This document shows positions 7,726 to 16,190 of a stretch of 43,325 nucleotides of DNA, one piece after another. Numbering within the stretch: position 1 is the first letter of the stretch; each line of letters starts with the position of its first letter. The DNA is from Chitinispirillales bacterium ANBcel5. Its GTDB lineage: Bacteria; Fibrobacterota; Chitinivibrionia; Chitinivibrionales; Chitinispirillaceae. Under the pieces are notes generated by a model. It searched no databases. It saw only the letters and a program-made list of their open reading frames with translations, and was not told the DNA's origin. The stretch spans positions 1 to 43,325 of the forward strand of contig JARUKZ010000035.1 of NCBI GenBank assembly GCA_029688955.1. Direction: 5' to 3'. Both the position numbers and the translations under genes were made by a program.

Positions 7726-8757
7726 ATGAAAAAAAGTACAACTATATTGAATGCTTCCTCTGCGTTAGCTTGTGCAGTAATTTTCTCTGTTATGATTTCT
7801 TGTGGGGGAGATAAATTGGTGCAGAAAAGCCATATTTTCTATCGTATGGATACAGTTACTGAAATAACTATCTCTGTTCCAAGGAGCTTTGATGTTCAAA
7901 AATTATGGGAAGATATCGATACGTATCTTGCAGTAAGTGAGAGAAGATTTTCTGTCACCCACAGCGATTCAGAGGTCAGGGTAATAAATCAAAGAGAGAG
8001 TGATAGTGTCGCCGTAGGTGAGGAACTTGCAGAGATGATAAGTGCTTCTCTTAAGTATGGCCAGGAGCTTCAGGGCGCTTTCGATATAACGATCTTACCG
8101 ATTAAAGAATTGTGGGGTTTGGGAGAAAACAGTTTTGCATCAGCGCGCTCTATACCTGATTCGGCTCTTGTTCAAGAAACCCTTGAAAAGGTTAATTACA
8201 AGGGGGTTTCCCTTTCAAAATCTATGGATTCTGTTTATTTCGCGTCCTCTGAGTTAAAAATTGATGTAGGGGGGGTAGCTAAGGGCTTTGTTGTTGAAGA
8301 ACTTCAAAAATTATTGGAAAAAGAAGGGGTGAACGACTACCTTATTGTTGCAGGAGGTGATATTGCCGTATCAGGAAGAAAAAAAGATGGCACACCGTGG
8401 GTAATCGGAATACAACATCCAATTGATCGTTCTGCAATGATCGGCAGAGTTGCCATTGATAGTGGTGCCATAGTTACAAGTGGAGATTATGAACGATACA
8501 GAGTTGTCGATGGTATCAAATATCATCACATCTTTGATCCTAAAACCGGTTATAGCTGTAATAAAAACAGAAGCGTAACTGTCTGGACTCAACGGGCCAT
8601 TGATGCTGATATCTTAAGTACCGGGCTTTTCTGTATGGATAAGGCAGAAATAAAAGCCTATGTTGAAGCCAATTCTGATATTGAGTGTTTGGTCGTTGAT
8701 GCAAACGGTGATATCTATGTTAGTGAAGGATGGAAAGATAAGGTTGAGTTGTTTTAG
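7726..8757 (+). CDS. apbE: FAD:protein FMN transferase, ApbE family lipoprotein
   Basis: A 343-residue exported enzyme that transfers FMN from FAD to a Thr/Ser of target proteins such as Rnf/Nqr subunits. The N-terminal hydrophobic stretch ends in ISCGG, so Cys26 is the likely lipidated residue. Family motifs are clear: DVGGVAKGF (180-188), AGGDIAVSG (209-217), TSGDYERY (251-258), HHIFDPKTG (267-275) and DADILSTG (293-300), which include the Mg/FAD-binding residues. Length is typical. It starts two bases after the hisA stop, so both are probably on one mRNA; no functional link to histidine synthesis is known to me. No Rnf or Nqr genes are in the window, so the flavinylated target is unknown. 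Confidence 0.92.
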   Translation: MKKSTTILNASSALACAVIFSVMISCGGDKLVQKSHIFYRMDTVTEITISVPRSFDVQKLWEDIDTYLAVSERRFSVTHSDSEVRVINQRESDSVAVGEELAEMISASLKYGQELQGAFDITILPIKELWGLGENSFASARSIPDSALVQETLEKVNYKGVSLSKSMDSVYFASSELKIDVGGVAKGFVVEELQKLLEKEGVNDYLIVAGGDIAVSGRKKDGTPWVIGIQHPIDRSAMIGRVAIDSGAIVTSGDYERYRVVDGIKYHHIFDPKTGYSCNKNRSVTVWTQRAIDADILSTGLFCMDKAEIKAYVEANSDIECLVVDANGDIYVSEGWKDKVELF

Positions 8758-8791
8758 ATTTCACCTTGTGCACCTTTGGCGCCAAGAGGTA

Positions 8792-9223
8792 TTAAAACAG
8801 CTCAATAATTGCCCTGTCTTTTCTTGCATCAAGTTCTCTGACGCTCATTATGACTTCGATATTGCCTGAAGGGCCATCCTTAGTTAAAAAGTTATTATTG
8901 CTATAAATTGTATCTCCACTGAAATGTAGCTTTATGTACTCATTTTGAACCATTCTATGATCTGGTCTGATATACAGGGTATCATTAACAGTTCGGCTTA
9001 CCTCAAACTCTTCTTCTATAGTTTTGCCAGTTTGTCTTCCATAAACTTTAATTGAGTGATTATCGATTCTAAAGTAGAGGCTTTGAAGGTTAAACCCTCT
9101 GCTCCGGTCACCTTCAGGCCTTCTCTGAGTTACTAAAATACCAGTTATCTGATAATAGCGGGGGCTAAAAAAGGGGTAAGCCAGAGTGATTAAAAATAAA
9201 ATCAAGAGAGTGGCTTTTTTCAA
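8792..9223 (-). CDS. Small exported protein of unknown function
   Basis: A 143-residue protein starting at TTG (9223), supported by AGGAG seven bases upstream. Residues 4-20 form a hydrophobic signal anchor or signal peptide. The remainder is predicted beta-rich: alternating strands such as YQITGILVTQ, QSLYFRIDNHSIKVYG and EYIKLHFSGDTIYSN, ending at NIEVIMSVREL. Such a beta-only periplasmic protein is loosely reminiscent of LptC/OstA-like or lipocalin-like folds, but I recognise no family motif. It lies downstream of the terminator that ends the barrel-TPR operon, so it has its own promoter or depends on read-through. It converges with apbE. Confidence 0.6.
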   Translation of the reverse strand: MKKATLLILFLITLAYPFFSPRYYQITGILVTQRRPEGDRSRGFNLQSLYFRIDNHSIKVYGRQTGKTIEEEFEVSRTVNDTLYIRPDHRMVQNEYIKLHFSGDTIYSNNNFLTKDGPSGNIEVIMSVRELDARKDRAIIELF

Positions 9224-9251
9224 TTAATAACTCCTGGTAGTGTTTCATTGT

Positions 9252-9288
9252 AAAAAAAAAGCAGTTGCTCCAATTGGAACAACTGCTT
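9252..9288 (-). terminator. Intrinsic terminator of the barrel-TPR / beta-helix operon
   Basis: Read on the minus strand, AGCAGTTGTTCC and GGAGCAACTGCT pair around an AATT loop, with one G-T wobble, and are followed at once by nine T residues. It lies about 25 bp after the stop of the 763-residue gene, exactly where its terminator is expected. Confidence 0.9.
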
Positions 9289-9313
9289 ATGTGCTGATCA
9301 ACAGAGGAGGTAT

Positions 9314-11605
9314 TTACTCATCATCCATCTCTTCAAGCTGTCTTCTCAGCTCTTCAAGTTCTCTGTCCAGCTCTTCTGCTTCTTCTCTGCTTCTATCATC
9401 GGTATGTGTAGTAGCTGCTCTTTGCGCACGAGCCCATGCATAGTTAACATCGTCTTCAACCTCTTCAAAGGATCTTGAGAAGAAGGTGTTACGCTGGAAC
9501 TCATCCACAAACGTGTGGAATTCATCGATTTCGTTACTGAAGTTTTGCTGATGATTATGAAGGCTGTCGAGCTGTCCCAGTACAACTGCAGACTGACGTG
9601 CTTCACCCAGTTCGAGAACCCTGTTTCCAAGCTGTTCGTAGCTCGATCTTGTCCTTTGATAGTTAGATCTACGCTGGGACAATGCATCCTCAGAGGGTTT
9701 TTGATGAGTTTCAAGGTAGTTAGATGCGTCCTCAAGAAGAGAAGCAGCATTACCATCTTGACCCTGCATCATGAATGAATAAGACTGCAGGAGTTTACCT
9801 TCAGCTTTGAGCACATTGTTAGTAGCCACATCAACAAGTTTAGAACCAGCTTCTCTTAAATCAGCCCACTGACGAGCCTTTAGAGCGGTCCAACCAAGCC
9901 CCATAAGGGCGTCTTCATAATAGTAGCTGTTGCTTGGTACTTCCCTTAAAGCGGTTACCGCTCTTGCAAGGGCACCTTCAACACTGAGGTCTTCATAGAA
10001 GAGATATCCAAGAAAAACATAGGAGCGGTTAATGATCTCCTCCTCTGCTTTATTTCTTGGCTCAATTTGAATACAGTGCTCAAGATCACTGATCGCTCCC
10101 TGAATATTATCATTAAGCATATTCACTACTGCGGCAGAATGATAGGCGAAAACATAATCAGGGTGTCCTTCAGGGATTTGTGTAAAAAGCTGCCTTGCAC
10201 GACGATAATCTGATTCTTGTATAGCAGCCTGGCCCATAATGTAGTGAGCATGGTATTTTAAGGAATCTGGTACACCAAGTTTATTGAGCTCATTAAACTG
10301 CTGTTGGACTTTGCCCCAATCCTGCTGGCGGTAGTATACTCTCATAAGACTGAGGTCTACATATGGAACGGTTACGCTTCTTGAAAAATCCGCTTTTGCC
10401 TGGGTAAGCGCTTCTTCGGCTGCTTCCTGCAAATCCAGCTCTTCCAAACATCTACCGATATATTTGCTAACCCAGTCATTAGGTCCAAAATCGGGATGTT
10501 CGAGTTTTATCTGCATAAAGATAATGTTAGCGTCCCAGTATCTGCCTTCATAGAATAACTCTCTTGCCTGATTATATGCCTGGTTAGGACCAAGGCTGAT
10601 CAGACGAGCCATTTTACGGGCATAAATTTCTTCTCTGTGACGACCAATATCACTTCGTAAGTATACCGAAACCGGAGTTGCATCGCCTTCAGTCATATTG
10701 ATCAGCTGAAAAAGTGCCTGAAGATCACGTCCTCCTGTAAAACTGGGAATGTTAAAACCAACCCCAAAACCGGTGTAATCGAGCCCGGTCTCATCGTTGA
10801 GGCCAATAAGACCATAAACATTACCCATTCTCATTACCCAAAAACCGAGTTTAGCAGTCAGATCCCAATCGGTTACAACTCCATCTTCAAAGTTTTTCCC
10901 ATCAGCGAGAAAATCCTTCAAAGTGAAATCGACACTGCTTTCAATTCTGTTTTCCCAGTAATTAGAGATGAGTGAAAACCTTAGTCCTCTTGCATAGCTC
11001 TCTTCAGAATCATTTATAACGTTGATCAGGTTGTTTGTGGAAACACCGATCATGTGATCACCGATAAGCGGATTACGTAGCGCTCTGTAAGTTAGACCAA
11101 TATCTGCACCGAAACCTGTACGAGTGTCACTATCGGGACTTGGAACGTTTTGAGTAATAAAGTTTACATTCGCACCAACCGTGAGGCGGTTCCAGATGTT
11201 GTTGGCATAGGTAAGGACAAAAAAGTTATTCTGATCGCTTATTGTTTGACCCGTTTCTTCAATTATGCCATCTATGACCCGTGTCCCATCATATGGGCTT
11301 ACGCCAAGACTGTACCATGAGAGTCCTACAGCCTGATGTAATCCAAGTGGTACAGTCACACCCAGTTCAATTTTATTAAACTCACTTAATGTGTTAGAAA
11401 AGAGAAACCGCACAGATGTATAGTTCTCTTCATTAATGTTAGCAGGATTAGAAAGAGCCGAGCGAGATGCAAAAAGGTATCTCCATCTTTCAGTAAGCAA
11501 ATGTTCGCCGGGAAGGCCGGCGGATCTAACTGAATTAAGAATTCCCATCCCGCAGAGGATTGTCAGGACAAGAATGGTCCTTGGGGTTCTACGGTTAATC
11601 ATCAT
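9314..11605 (-). CDS. Outer-membrane barrel-TPR fusion protein (PorV-like N-terminus, TPR, coiled coil)
   Basis: A 763-residue exported protein. A signal peptide (about 1-29) is followed by a beta-barrel-like region to about residue 325: it has the PorV/PorQ-like order, an ASRSALSNPANI stretch, and repeated amphipathic strands such as GFGADIGLTYRAL and GFGVGFNIPSFTG. Residues about 335-640 contain several tetratricopeptide-like repeats (for example ARELFYEGRYWDANIIF, ARQLFTQIPEGHPDYVFAY), and the C-terminus is a long charged coiled coil rich in Glu and Arg. It is probably an outer-membrane protein with a periplasmic or surface scaffold. AAGGA precedes the ATG; a second ATG follows directly. 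It is the last gene after two beta-helix genes and ends at a terminator, so the three are probably one operon. Confidence 0.7.
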   Translation of the reverse strand: MMINRRTPRTILVLTILCGMGILNSVRSAGLPGEHLLTERWRYLFASRSALSNPANINEENYTSVRFLFSNTLSEFNKIELGVTVPLGLHQAVGLSWYSLGVSPYDGTRVIDGIIEETGQTISDQNNFFVLTYANNIWNRLTVGANVNFITQNVPSPDSDTRTGFGADIGLTYRALRNPLIGDHMIGVSTNNLINVINDSEESYARGLRFSLISNYWENRIESSVDFTLKDFLADGKNFEDGVVTDWDLTAKLGFWVMRMGNVYGLIGLNDETGLDYTGFGVGFNIPSFTGGRDLQALFQLINMTEGDATPVSVYLRSDIGRHREEIYARKMARLISLGPNQAYNQARELFYEGRYWDANIIFMQIKLEHPDFGPNDWVSKYIGRCLEELDLQEAAEEALTQAKADFSRSVTVPYVDLSLMRVYYRQQDWGKVQQQFNELNKLGVPDSLKYHAHYIMGQAAIQESDYRRARQLFTQIPEGHPDYVFAYHSAAVVNMLNDNIQGAISDLEHCIQIEPRNKAEEEIINRSYVFLGYLFYEDLSVEGALARAVTALREVPSNSYYYEDALMGLGWTALKARQWADLREAGSKLVDVATNNVLKAEGKLLQSYSFMMQGQDGNAASLLEDASNYLETHQKPSEDALSQRRSNYQRTRSSYEQLGNRVLELGEARQSAVVLGQLDSLHNHQQNFSNEIDEFHTFVDEFQRNTFFSRSFEEVEDDVNYAWARAQRAATTHTDDRSREEAEELDRELEELRRQLEEMDDE

Positions 11606-11625
11606 GGTTATATATCCTTATGAAT

Positions 11626-12435
11626 TTAATAGTTTAAGCGCGCACCAAGATCTTCATTATCAGAGCTTTTTGTCTTGCAGCAAAGAGTCGGATCACTCTT
11701 AAAGTTCATACTCGTTCGTGGAGCAATGAAAGCCGGATCAAAAGAGAAATTTCCCGGTGGATAGGGATGTGGTGAGTAAAGATTGCGATAAAAATTATTA
11801 TCCACAACCTGTACATTTTCCTCATGATCAAGCACTTTAAGACCGAATCTTTCATTATAAGCTACGACATTGTTTTCAATTATCACTTCAGAATTTCCAC
11901 CCAGTGCAATTCCATGATTACCATTAAAAGCGATTGAGTTATGGTTTATTGAAGAAGCAGTGGTTCGCACATCCCAGCCCTGAATTCCCGAGCCGCGGTT
12001 AAAGGCGATGATGTTGTCTTCAATAACAGGCAAGTGTCTAACAGTAATAATACCTGTTTGCCAGTTATTAACTATTCTGCAATCTCTGATTTCAACACCC
12101 GGTCCGTCAGAGAAAATGCCGATGGTGCCATTTTTGATCTCAAAACCAGAAATTATGTTATTGCGTCCCATAGTAACTACAGTTCCTTTTCCACCGCCGT
12201 CGATAACAGCACCGAACAGTGAACGAGAAATCAAAGCTACCCCAGGGGCCATCAAAACATGCTCGCGATACACACCCCTCTCAACCCAAATAGTATCACC
12301 TCTTCTTGCATGGATCATAGCTTCGGAGATAGTACTTGCTTCAGCCGAAGGGACGGTAATGCTTGCTGCGTAAGTTTGTGAAAACATCAATAAACCTACA
12401 GCACACGATAGTGCGGTATAAATACCGATCTTCAT
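11626..12435 (-). CDS. Secreted right-handed parallel beta-helix protein (copy 2 of a tandem pair)
   Basis: A 269-residue protein with a signal peptide (cleavage probably after TYA, near residue 24). The body has the pattern of short repeating strands ending in Asn/Gly turns typical of NosD/pectate-lyase-like beta helices: GTIWVERGVYREHV-like start, FEIKNGTIGIFSDGPG, VIEDNIIAFNRGSGIQGWD, SINHNSIAFNGNHGIALGG. It is closely similar along its whole length to the next gene upstream (12473-13279), including the shared motifs IKNGTIG, GSGIQGWDVRTT, NHGI.LGGNS and the C-terminal GARL. No catalytic residues of polysaccharide lyases can be identified, so an enzymatic or a binding role is equally possible. 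A GGGAG site lies 7 nt before the ATG. Confidence 0.75.
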   Translation of the reverse strand: MKIGIYTALSCAVGLLMFSQTYAASITVPSAEASTISEAMIHARRGDTIWVERGVYREHVLMAPGVALISRSLFGAVIDGGGKGTVVTMGRNNIISGFEIKNGTIGIFSDGPGVEIRDCRIVNNWQTGIITVRHLPVIEDNIIAFNRGSGIQGWDVRTTASSINHNSIAFNGNHGIALGGNSEVIIENNVVAYNERFGLKVLDHEENVQVVDNNFYRNLYSPHPYPPGNFSFDPAFIAPRTSMNFKSDPTLCCKTKSSDNEDLGARLNY

Positions 12436-12472
12436 AAATTAAACTCCCGTGTATGGTTATAAACGTTCAATA

Positions 12473-13279
12473 TCAGTTTACCAATCTAGCACCAAGATTT
12501 TGGTGGTTTTTTCCCAGACCAATACTTTTTGATTCACTCATCAGGTTAAAATTCATACGCTGAGCATCGACAAACATCGGATCATGGGAAACGTTATCAC
12601 CGGGAAGTGTACCGGTGAATTTTGTGTTATTAAAAAAGTTGTTACCGATCAGATCTATTCGCACCGTTTCATCAGATGCCCTGATGCCAAATTGGTCGTT
12701 AAGCGCGATAATGTTGTACTCTACAGAAATATCTGAATTTCCACCCAGTGAAATACCATGATTCTTGTTAAATGCAATAGTGTTATGACTAATTACTGCA
12801 CTGGTTGTTCTTACGTCCCATCCCTGGATACCGGAGCCACTGTTATAGGCAATAACATTATCTTCTATTTTAGGTAGATGACCCACTGAGAGAATACCGG
12901 ATTGCTGGTTATTCACGATAAGATTTCTTAGTATCGCCGCTTGCGATGAACTTGAAAAAACACCGATCGTTCCGTTTTTAATTTCAAAACCAATAATAAC
13001 GGAACCAGTGCTTAAGGTCACAACGTTTCCTCGTCCACGTCCGTTTATAACAGCTTTGAATTGATTTTCTGCTCTAAGAATAACTCCGGGATTTACCTGG
13101 ACCTCTTCTCGGTATATACCATCCTTCACTAATACCGTATCACCTCGTTTCGCAACACTCATGGCTTCAGTAATACTTGTAATACCTTCAGACGGTACGA
13201 TAACAATGTCCGCATGTGCAAAAAACAGAAAGCAGATGCACATCAACAATGCGTATTGAAAGTGAGATTTGTGGTTCAT
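12473..13279 (-). CDS. Secreted right-handed parallel beta-helix protein (copy 1 of a tandem pair)
   Basis: A 268-residue protein with an N-terminal signal peptide ending at about AHA (residue 23). It has the same beta-helix repeat pattern as its neighbour: SITEAMSVAKRGDTVLV at the start, a FEIKNGTIGVFSS turn, then KIEDNVIAYNSGSGIQGWD, VISHNTIAFNKNHGISLGG and a C-terminal NLGARLVN. The two are clearly paralogues from a tandem duplication, separated by 37 bp. GAGGGG lies 5 nt before the ATG. Both probably act outside the inner membrane together with the barrel-TPR protein encoded next, perhaps as surface carbohydrate-binding or cleaving proteins; this is inference from fold and context only. 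Confidence 0.75.
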   Translation of the reverse strand: MNHKSHFQYALLMCICFLFFAHADIVIVPSEGITSITEAMSVAKRGDTVLVKDGIYREEVQVNPGVILRAENQFKAVINGRGRGNVVTLSTGSVIIGFEIKNGTIGVFSSSSQAAILRNLIVNNQQSGILSVGHLPKIEDNVIAYNSGSGIQGWDVRTTSAVISHNTIAFNKNHGISLGGNSDISVEYNIIALNDQFGIRASDETVRIDLIGNNFFNNTKFTGTLPGDNVSHDPMFVDAQRMNFNLMSESKSIGLGKNHQNLGARLVN

Positions 13280-13418
13280 ACAACCCCTCGGTATCAGTTT
13301 ATTCGATTAAGTAGCCAACTTCTCCGGAACCCGGTAACTTAATCATTCATATAATTTAATTTAGTTCTGACCTGTAGGCAACAAAATACCTTAATTATAA
13401 ATCAATTTATGTTGTTCT

Positions 13419-14381
13419 TTATGGCAATGGCCTCTTAAAATGAAAATATTTATCCCATGCATATTTTAACTTGCTTGTAATCGATACCCTAAAATAGCGA
13501 TCGAACCGATACTGGTATGAAGGATCCATATAACAGTTTATATGGCACCCCTCACAAAAGCTATATGTTCCCTCATTTTCCTTTGCACGTCTGCGCCTTT
13601 GCCCACTTAATCGATTAAAAAGGTCGCCGTCTACGGGCACCAGCTCTTCTCGATGATGATAACAGGGAAGTGCCATGGTATTATCGGGTAATAGTACTAC
13701 AGTCGATGATACCGCACGACAGCGTGGAGCTTCTATCCGATTGCCTCCCCTTTGGCGCAACACTATATGTGCTTTGTTTAAATATACACCTCTTCGTTTT
13801 GAAAACTGTACTGCCTTTTGATGTATTTTTGAATCTAATTGATCGGCACTTTCGATTGCAAATACCGGATCAAGGATAATCATCACCTTCTTCTCTCTGG
13901 CTAAGCGGTATACCCCTTCAAAAAACTCGAGGTTTTCCTGAGTATAGGTGAAAAGTATATCAGGGATCAACCCCTTATCCAGAGCGACATCGATACTGGA
14001 AAGGACACTGTCAAAAGAATCACATCCTCTGATTTTATTATGTTGTTCGGCACTATCAGCATCAAGACTGAAATGCAGAAGATCGATTTTCCCTCTAAGG
14101 TTATCGACTTTTTTCTCAAAAATGGTACAATTGGTGGTGACTGAAGTTATATAGCCAAGCTTTTTTGCATAGGATAAAAAGTCGGGTAAAAGGGGGTGAA
14201 GTAGTGGCTCTCCACCAGTGAAATCTACAAATTTACACCCGGCTTTGCGTGCGTGTTCAAGATTTAAAAAGACTTCAGAGCTTTTGGCATCAGTCTTAGG
14301 TAACTGTTGCCAGATATCGCAGAAAGTACATCGTGCATTACATCGGTTTGTTATATAGTAGTGAAGAAGGATAGGTTTCAC
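13419..14381 (-). CDS. Radical SAM protein with C-terminal cysteine cluster (SPASM-like)
   Basis: A 320-residue cytoplasmic enzyme. Cys14, Cys18 and Cys21 form the CxxxCxxC motif that binds the 4Fe-4S cluster used to split S-adenosylmethionine; the GGEP motif follows in FTGGEPLLHP. In the C-terminal third further cysteines (CRAV, PCYHH, CEGCHINC) look like a SPASM or twitch auxiliary cluster. It starts with GTG at 14381, with GAGGG 9 nt upstream, and begins 12 bp after the stop of the glycosyltransferase gene, so the two are co-transcribed. The substrate is unknown; family members modify peptides, sugars or cofactors, and the glycosyltransferase partner hints at envelope glycan or lipid modification. 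Confidence 0.82.
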   Translation of the reverse strand: MKPILLHYYITNRCNARCTFCDIWQQLPKTDAKSSEVFLNLEHARKAGCKFVDFTGGEPLLHPLLPDFLSYAKKLGYITSVTTNCTIFEKKVDNLRGKIDLLHFSLDADSAEQHNKIRGCDSFDSVLSSIDVALDKGLIPDILFTYTQENLEFFEGVYRLAREKKVMIILDPVFAIESADQLDSKIHQKAVQFSKRRGVYLNKAHIVLRQRGGNRIEAPRCRAVSSTVVLLPDNTMALPCYHHREELVPVDGDLFNRLSGQRRRRAKENEGTYSFCEGCHINCYMDPSYQYRFDRYFRVSITSKLKYAWDKYFHFKRPLP

Positions 14382-14393
14382 GAAGTTTTACCC

Positions 14394-15530
14394 TCAGCTC
14401 ACTCTTCGGCTTTTCCATTCAATCTTTGAGCCGCTTACGAGCAGTAGGCCAAAGATAATAGTTTCTACTATCAGGAAAATATAATAAAGAGGGAATAAAG
14501 CAACCATTTCTTTAGCTTTAAAAGCTTTAAAACCTGATGCAACGAAAAGCCACGTTAAAAGAAAGTTTAACATTGCCACAACTTTAACTGAGAGGGGCAA
14601 AGTGTCTGGAATAATCGCCAGAAAAGTAACATTTTGGGCAAAAAACAGGAGGGCGAAAAACAACAGGCTCCCCCCGCCTCCAAGGCCTCCCCGAGCCCAG
14701 CGTCTGGCTTGATTTGAGAAGGATCGCAATGATGGGGATGGGTATGTAAATGCTTTGGGGCTAAAGGGGACCTGAGCCCTGGTTTTGTATCCGTTTTTTC
14801 TGAAGTGATACAGAAGTTGCCGGTCTTCGATTATGCTGTAACCAATTGATTTTTGCCCTCCAATCCTTAGATAGTTTTCTTTTTTGAAGATGATGTTGTT
14901 GCCCATGCATGAGCCGGTGATATGTGCGGCTGAAAAGGCATGAGCAAAGCAAAAAAGGGTTTCAAGCTGAAAGGATTCGAGCCGGGTCAATAGTGTACTT
15001 TTTTTCTTCTCGATTATTGATGTATGTCCAAATACAAAATCACACTCATGGGCCATGGAAGATACAAGCGATGAGACCCAGAGTGGATCAAACACCATAT
15101 CTGCGTCAGTAAAAACGATTAGGTCTGTTTGAGACTCCAATACACCGAGATCAAGAGCTTGTTGTTTACTGGTCAGCTTAAGGGTTGGATCGATCGTTAA
15201 AGGGATAATTCTGGCAGAAAGGTTATATCGGGCACAGAGTTTTTTTAAAATTGAGCTACCTTCATCTGTTGAGTTGTCATCGATGAAGATGTATTCTATT
15301 TTATCATTATATTTTTGTTTGCTTAAAGAGCTAACCAGTGAAGGCAGTTTAGCTGCTTCATCTCTAAAAGGTATGATGACAGAAACCGGTGAGAGGGAAG
15401 CGGTGGATTTGTTTGGATTGTGCGCGCGGCAGTGATAAATCCAGTTAAGAATAGTGAATAAAGCTATAAAAAGGGTGTATAGAAGCAGTAGTATCGTTAA
15501 AAGGGTGATTAGAATTGTTAAATCGGGCAT
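14394..15530 (-). CDS. Membrane-bound processive glycosyltransferase, GT2 family
   Basis: A 378-residue inner-membrane protein. One N-terminal transmembrane helix (about 7-30) is followed by a GT-A catalytic domain with VSVIIPFRDE (49-58), the DD pair at 84-85 (FIDDNSTD), DAD (142-144), the catalytic ED (235-236) and QARRW (274-278), the QxxRW motif of processive enzymes such as cellulose, hyaluronan and chitin synthases. About three hydrophobic segments follow. It transfers a sugar from a nucleotide donor to a growing chain or lipid at the cytoplasmic face; the sugar cannot be read from sequence. No clear ribosome site precedes the ATG. The radical SAM gene follows after 12 bp. Confidence 0.85.
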   Translation of the reverse strand: MPDLTILITLLTILLLLYTLFIALFTILNWIYHCRAHNPNKSTASLSPVSVIIPFRDEAAKLPSLVSSLSKQKYNDKIEYIFIDDNSTDEGSSILKKLCARYNLSARIIPLTIDPTLKLTSKQQALDLGVLESQTDLIVFTDADMVFDPLWVSSLVSSMAHECDFVFGHTSIIEKKKSTLLTRLESFQLETLFCFAHAFSAAHITGSCMGNNIIFKKENYLRIGGQKSIGYSIIEDRQLLYHFRKNGYKTRAQVPFSPKAFTYPSPSLRSFSNQARRWARGGLGGGGSLLFFALLFFAQNVTFLAIIPDTLPLSVKVVAMLNFLLTWLFVASGFKAFKAKEMVALFPLYYIFLIVETIIFGLLLVSGSKIEWKSRRVS

Positions 15531-15633
15531 TTAGCAAGTGTGCCTTTGATTTTTCTTTTATTACAGGTGCAAAATTTTTCCTTATAAAATATACCAAAGA
15601 ACTAAACAGAGCAAATGATAACCATGGGGTACT

Positions 15634-16014
15634 ATGATTAAAGGTTTGGGAGTTGATATAGTTGAAATAGCGAGAATATCCAGACTTATTGATAAGTATG
15701 GGGAGCTTTTTATAGAGAAGATTTTTACCCAAAAAGAGGTTCAGTGGTGTGAAACAAAGGCCGTTCCTGCTACTCATTATGCGGGAAGGTGGGCGACTAA
15801 GGAGGCCTTTTATAAGGCGTTACCAGACTCAATTCAGCCCTTTTCTACCTGGAAAAGTATTCAGATTGTACCTGATCACAGGGCCAAACGTCCTGTTATT
15901 GAGATCATCGACATGGAGTTGAGCAGAAAGCTTAAAGAATTTTCTGTAGAAACGTTTCACCTTTCAATCAGTCATGAGCGTTCCACCTGTATCGCAACAG
16001 TTATACTGAGTTGA
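15634..16014 (+). CDS. acpS: Holo-[acyl-carrier-protein] synthase AcpS
   Basis: A 126-residue cytoplasmic enzyme that transfers 4'-phosphopantetheine from CoA to acyl carrier protein, activating it for fatty acid synthesis. The signatures GVDIVEIARI (Asp8) and GRWATKEAFYKAL (Glu57 plus Lys61) hold the Mg and CoA ligands, and the length is normal. The start is fixed by frame: the ATG at 15623 has an in-frame stop after five codons, so ATG at 15634 is used. The ribosome site is weak. It is divergent from the GT2 glycosyltransferase and separated from the next gene by 176 bp, so it appears to be a single-gene transcript. Confidence 0.95.
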   Translation: MIKGLGVDIVEIARISRLIDKYGELFIEKIFTQKEVQWCETKAVPATHYAGRWATKEAFYKALPDSIQPFSTWKSIQIVPDHRAKRPVIEIIDMELSRKLKEFSVETFHLSISHERSTCIATVILS

Positions 16015-16190
16015 TTGAACATTACCCCTTTAGTAGCTATGATTACTTTTTTTGCTATTTATAGGTAGCCGTTAGTTTATATTTTGGGCGATTTACTATA
16101 TTTGTAGAGGAAAATGAGCTCAGGGGATGAACTGAAGAGGTTCATTATGCTATATTTTTATAGTATTTAACAGGAATAATTACTAAAGAG

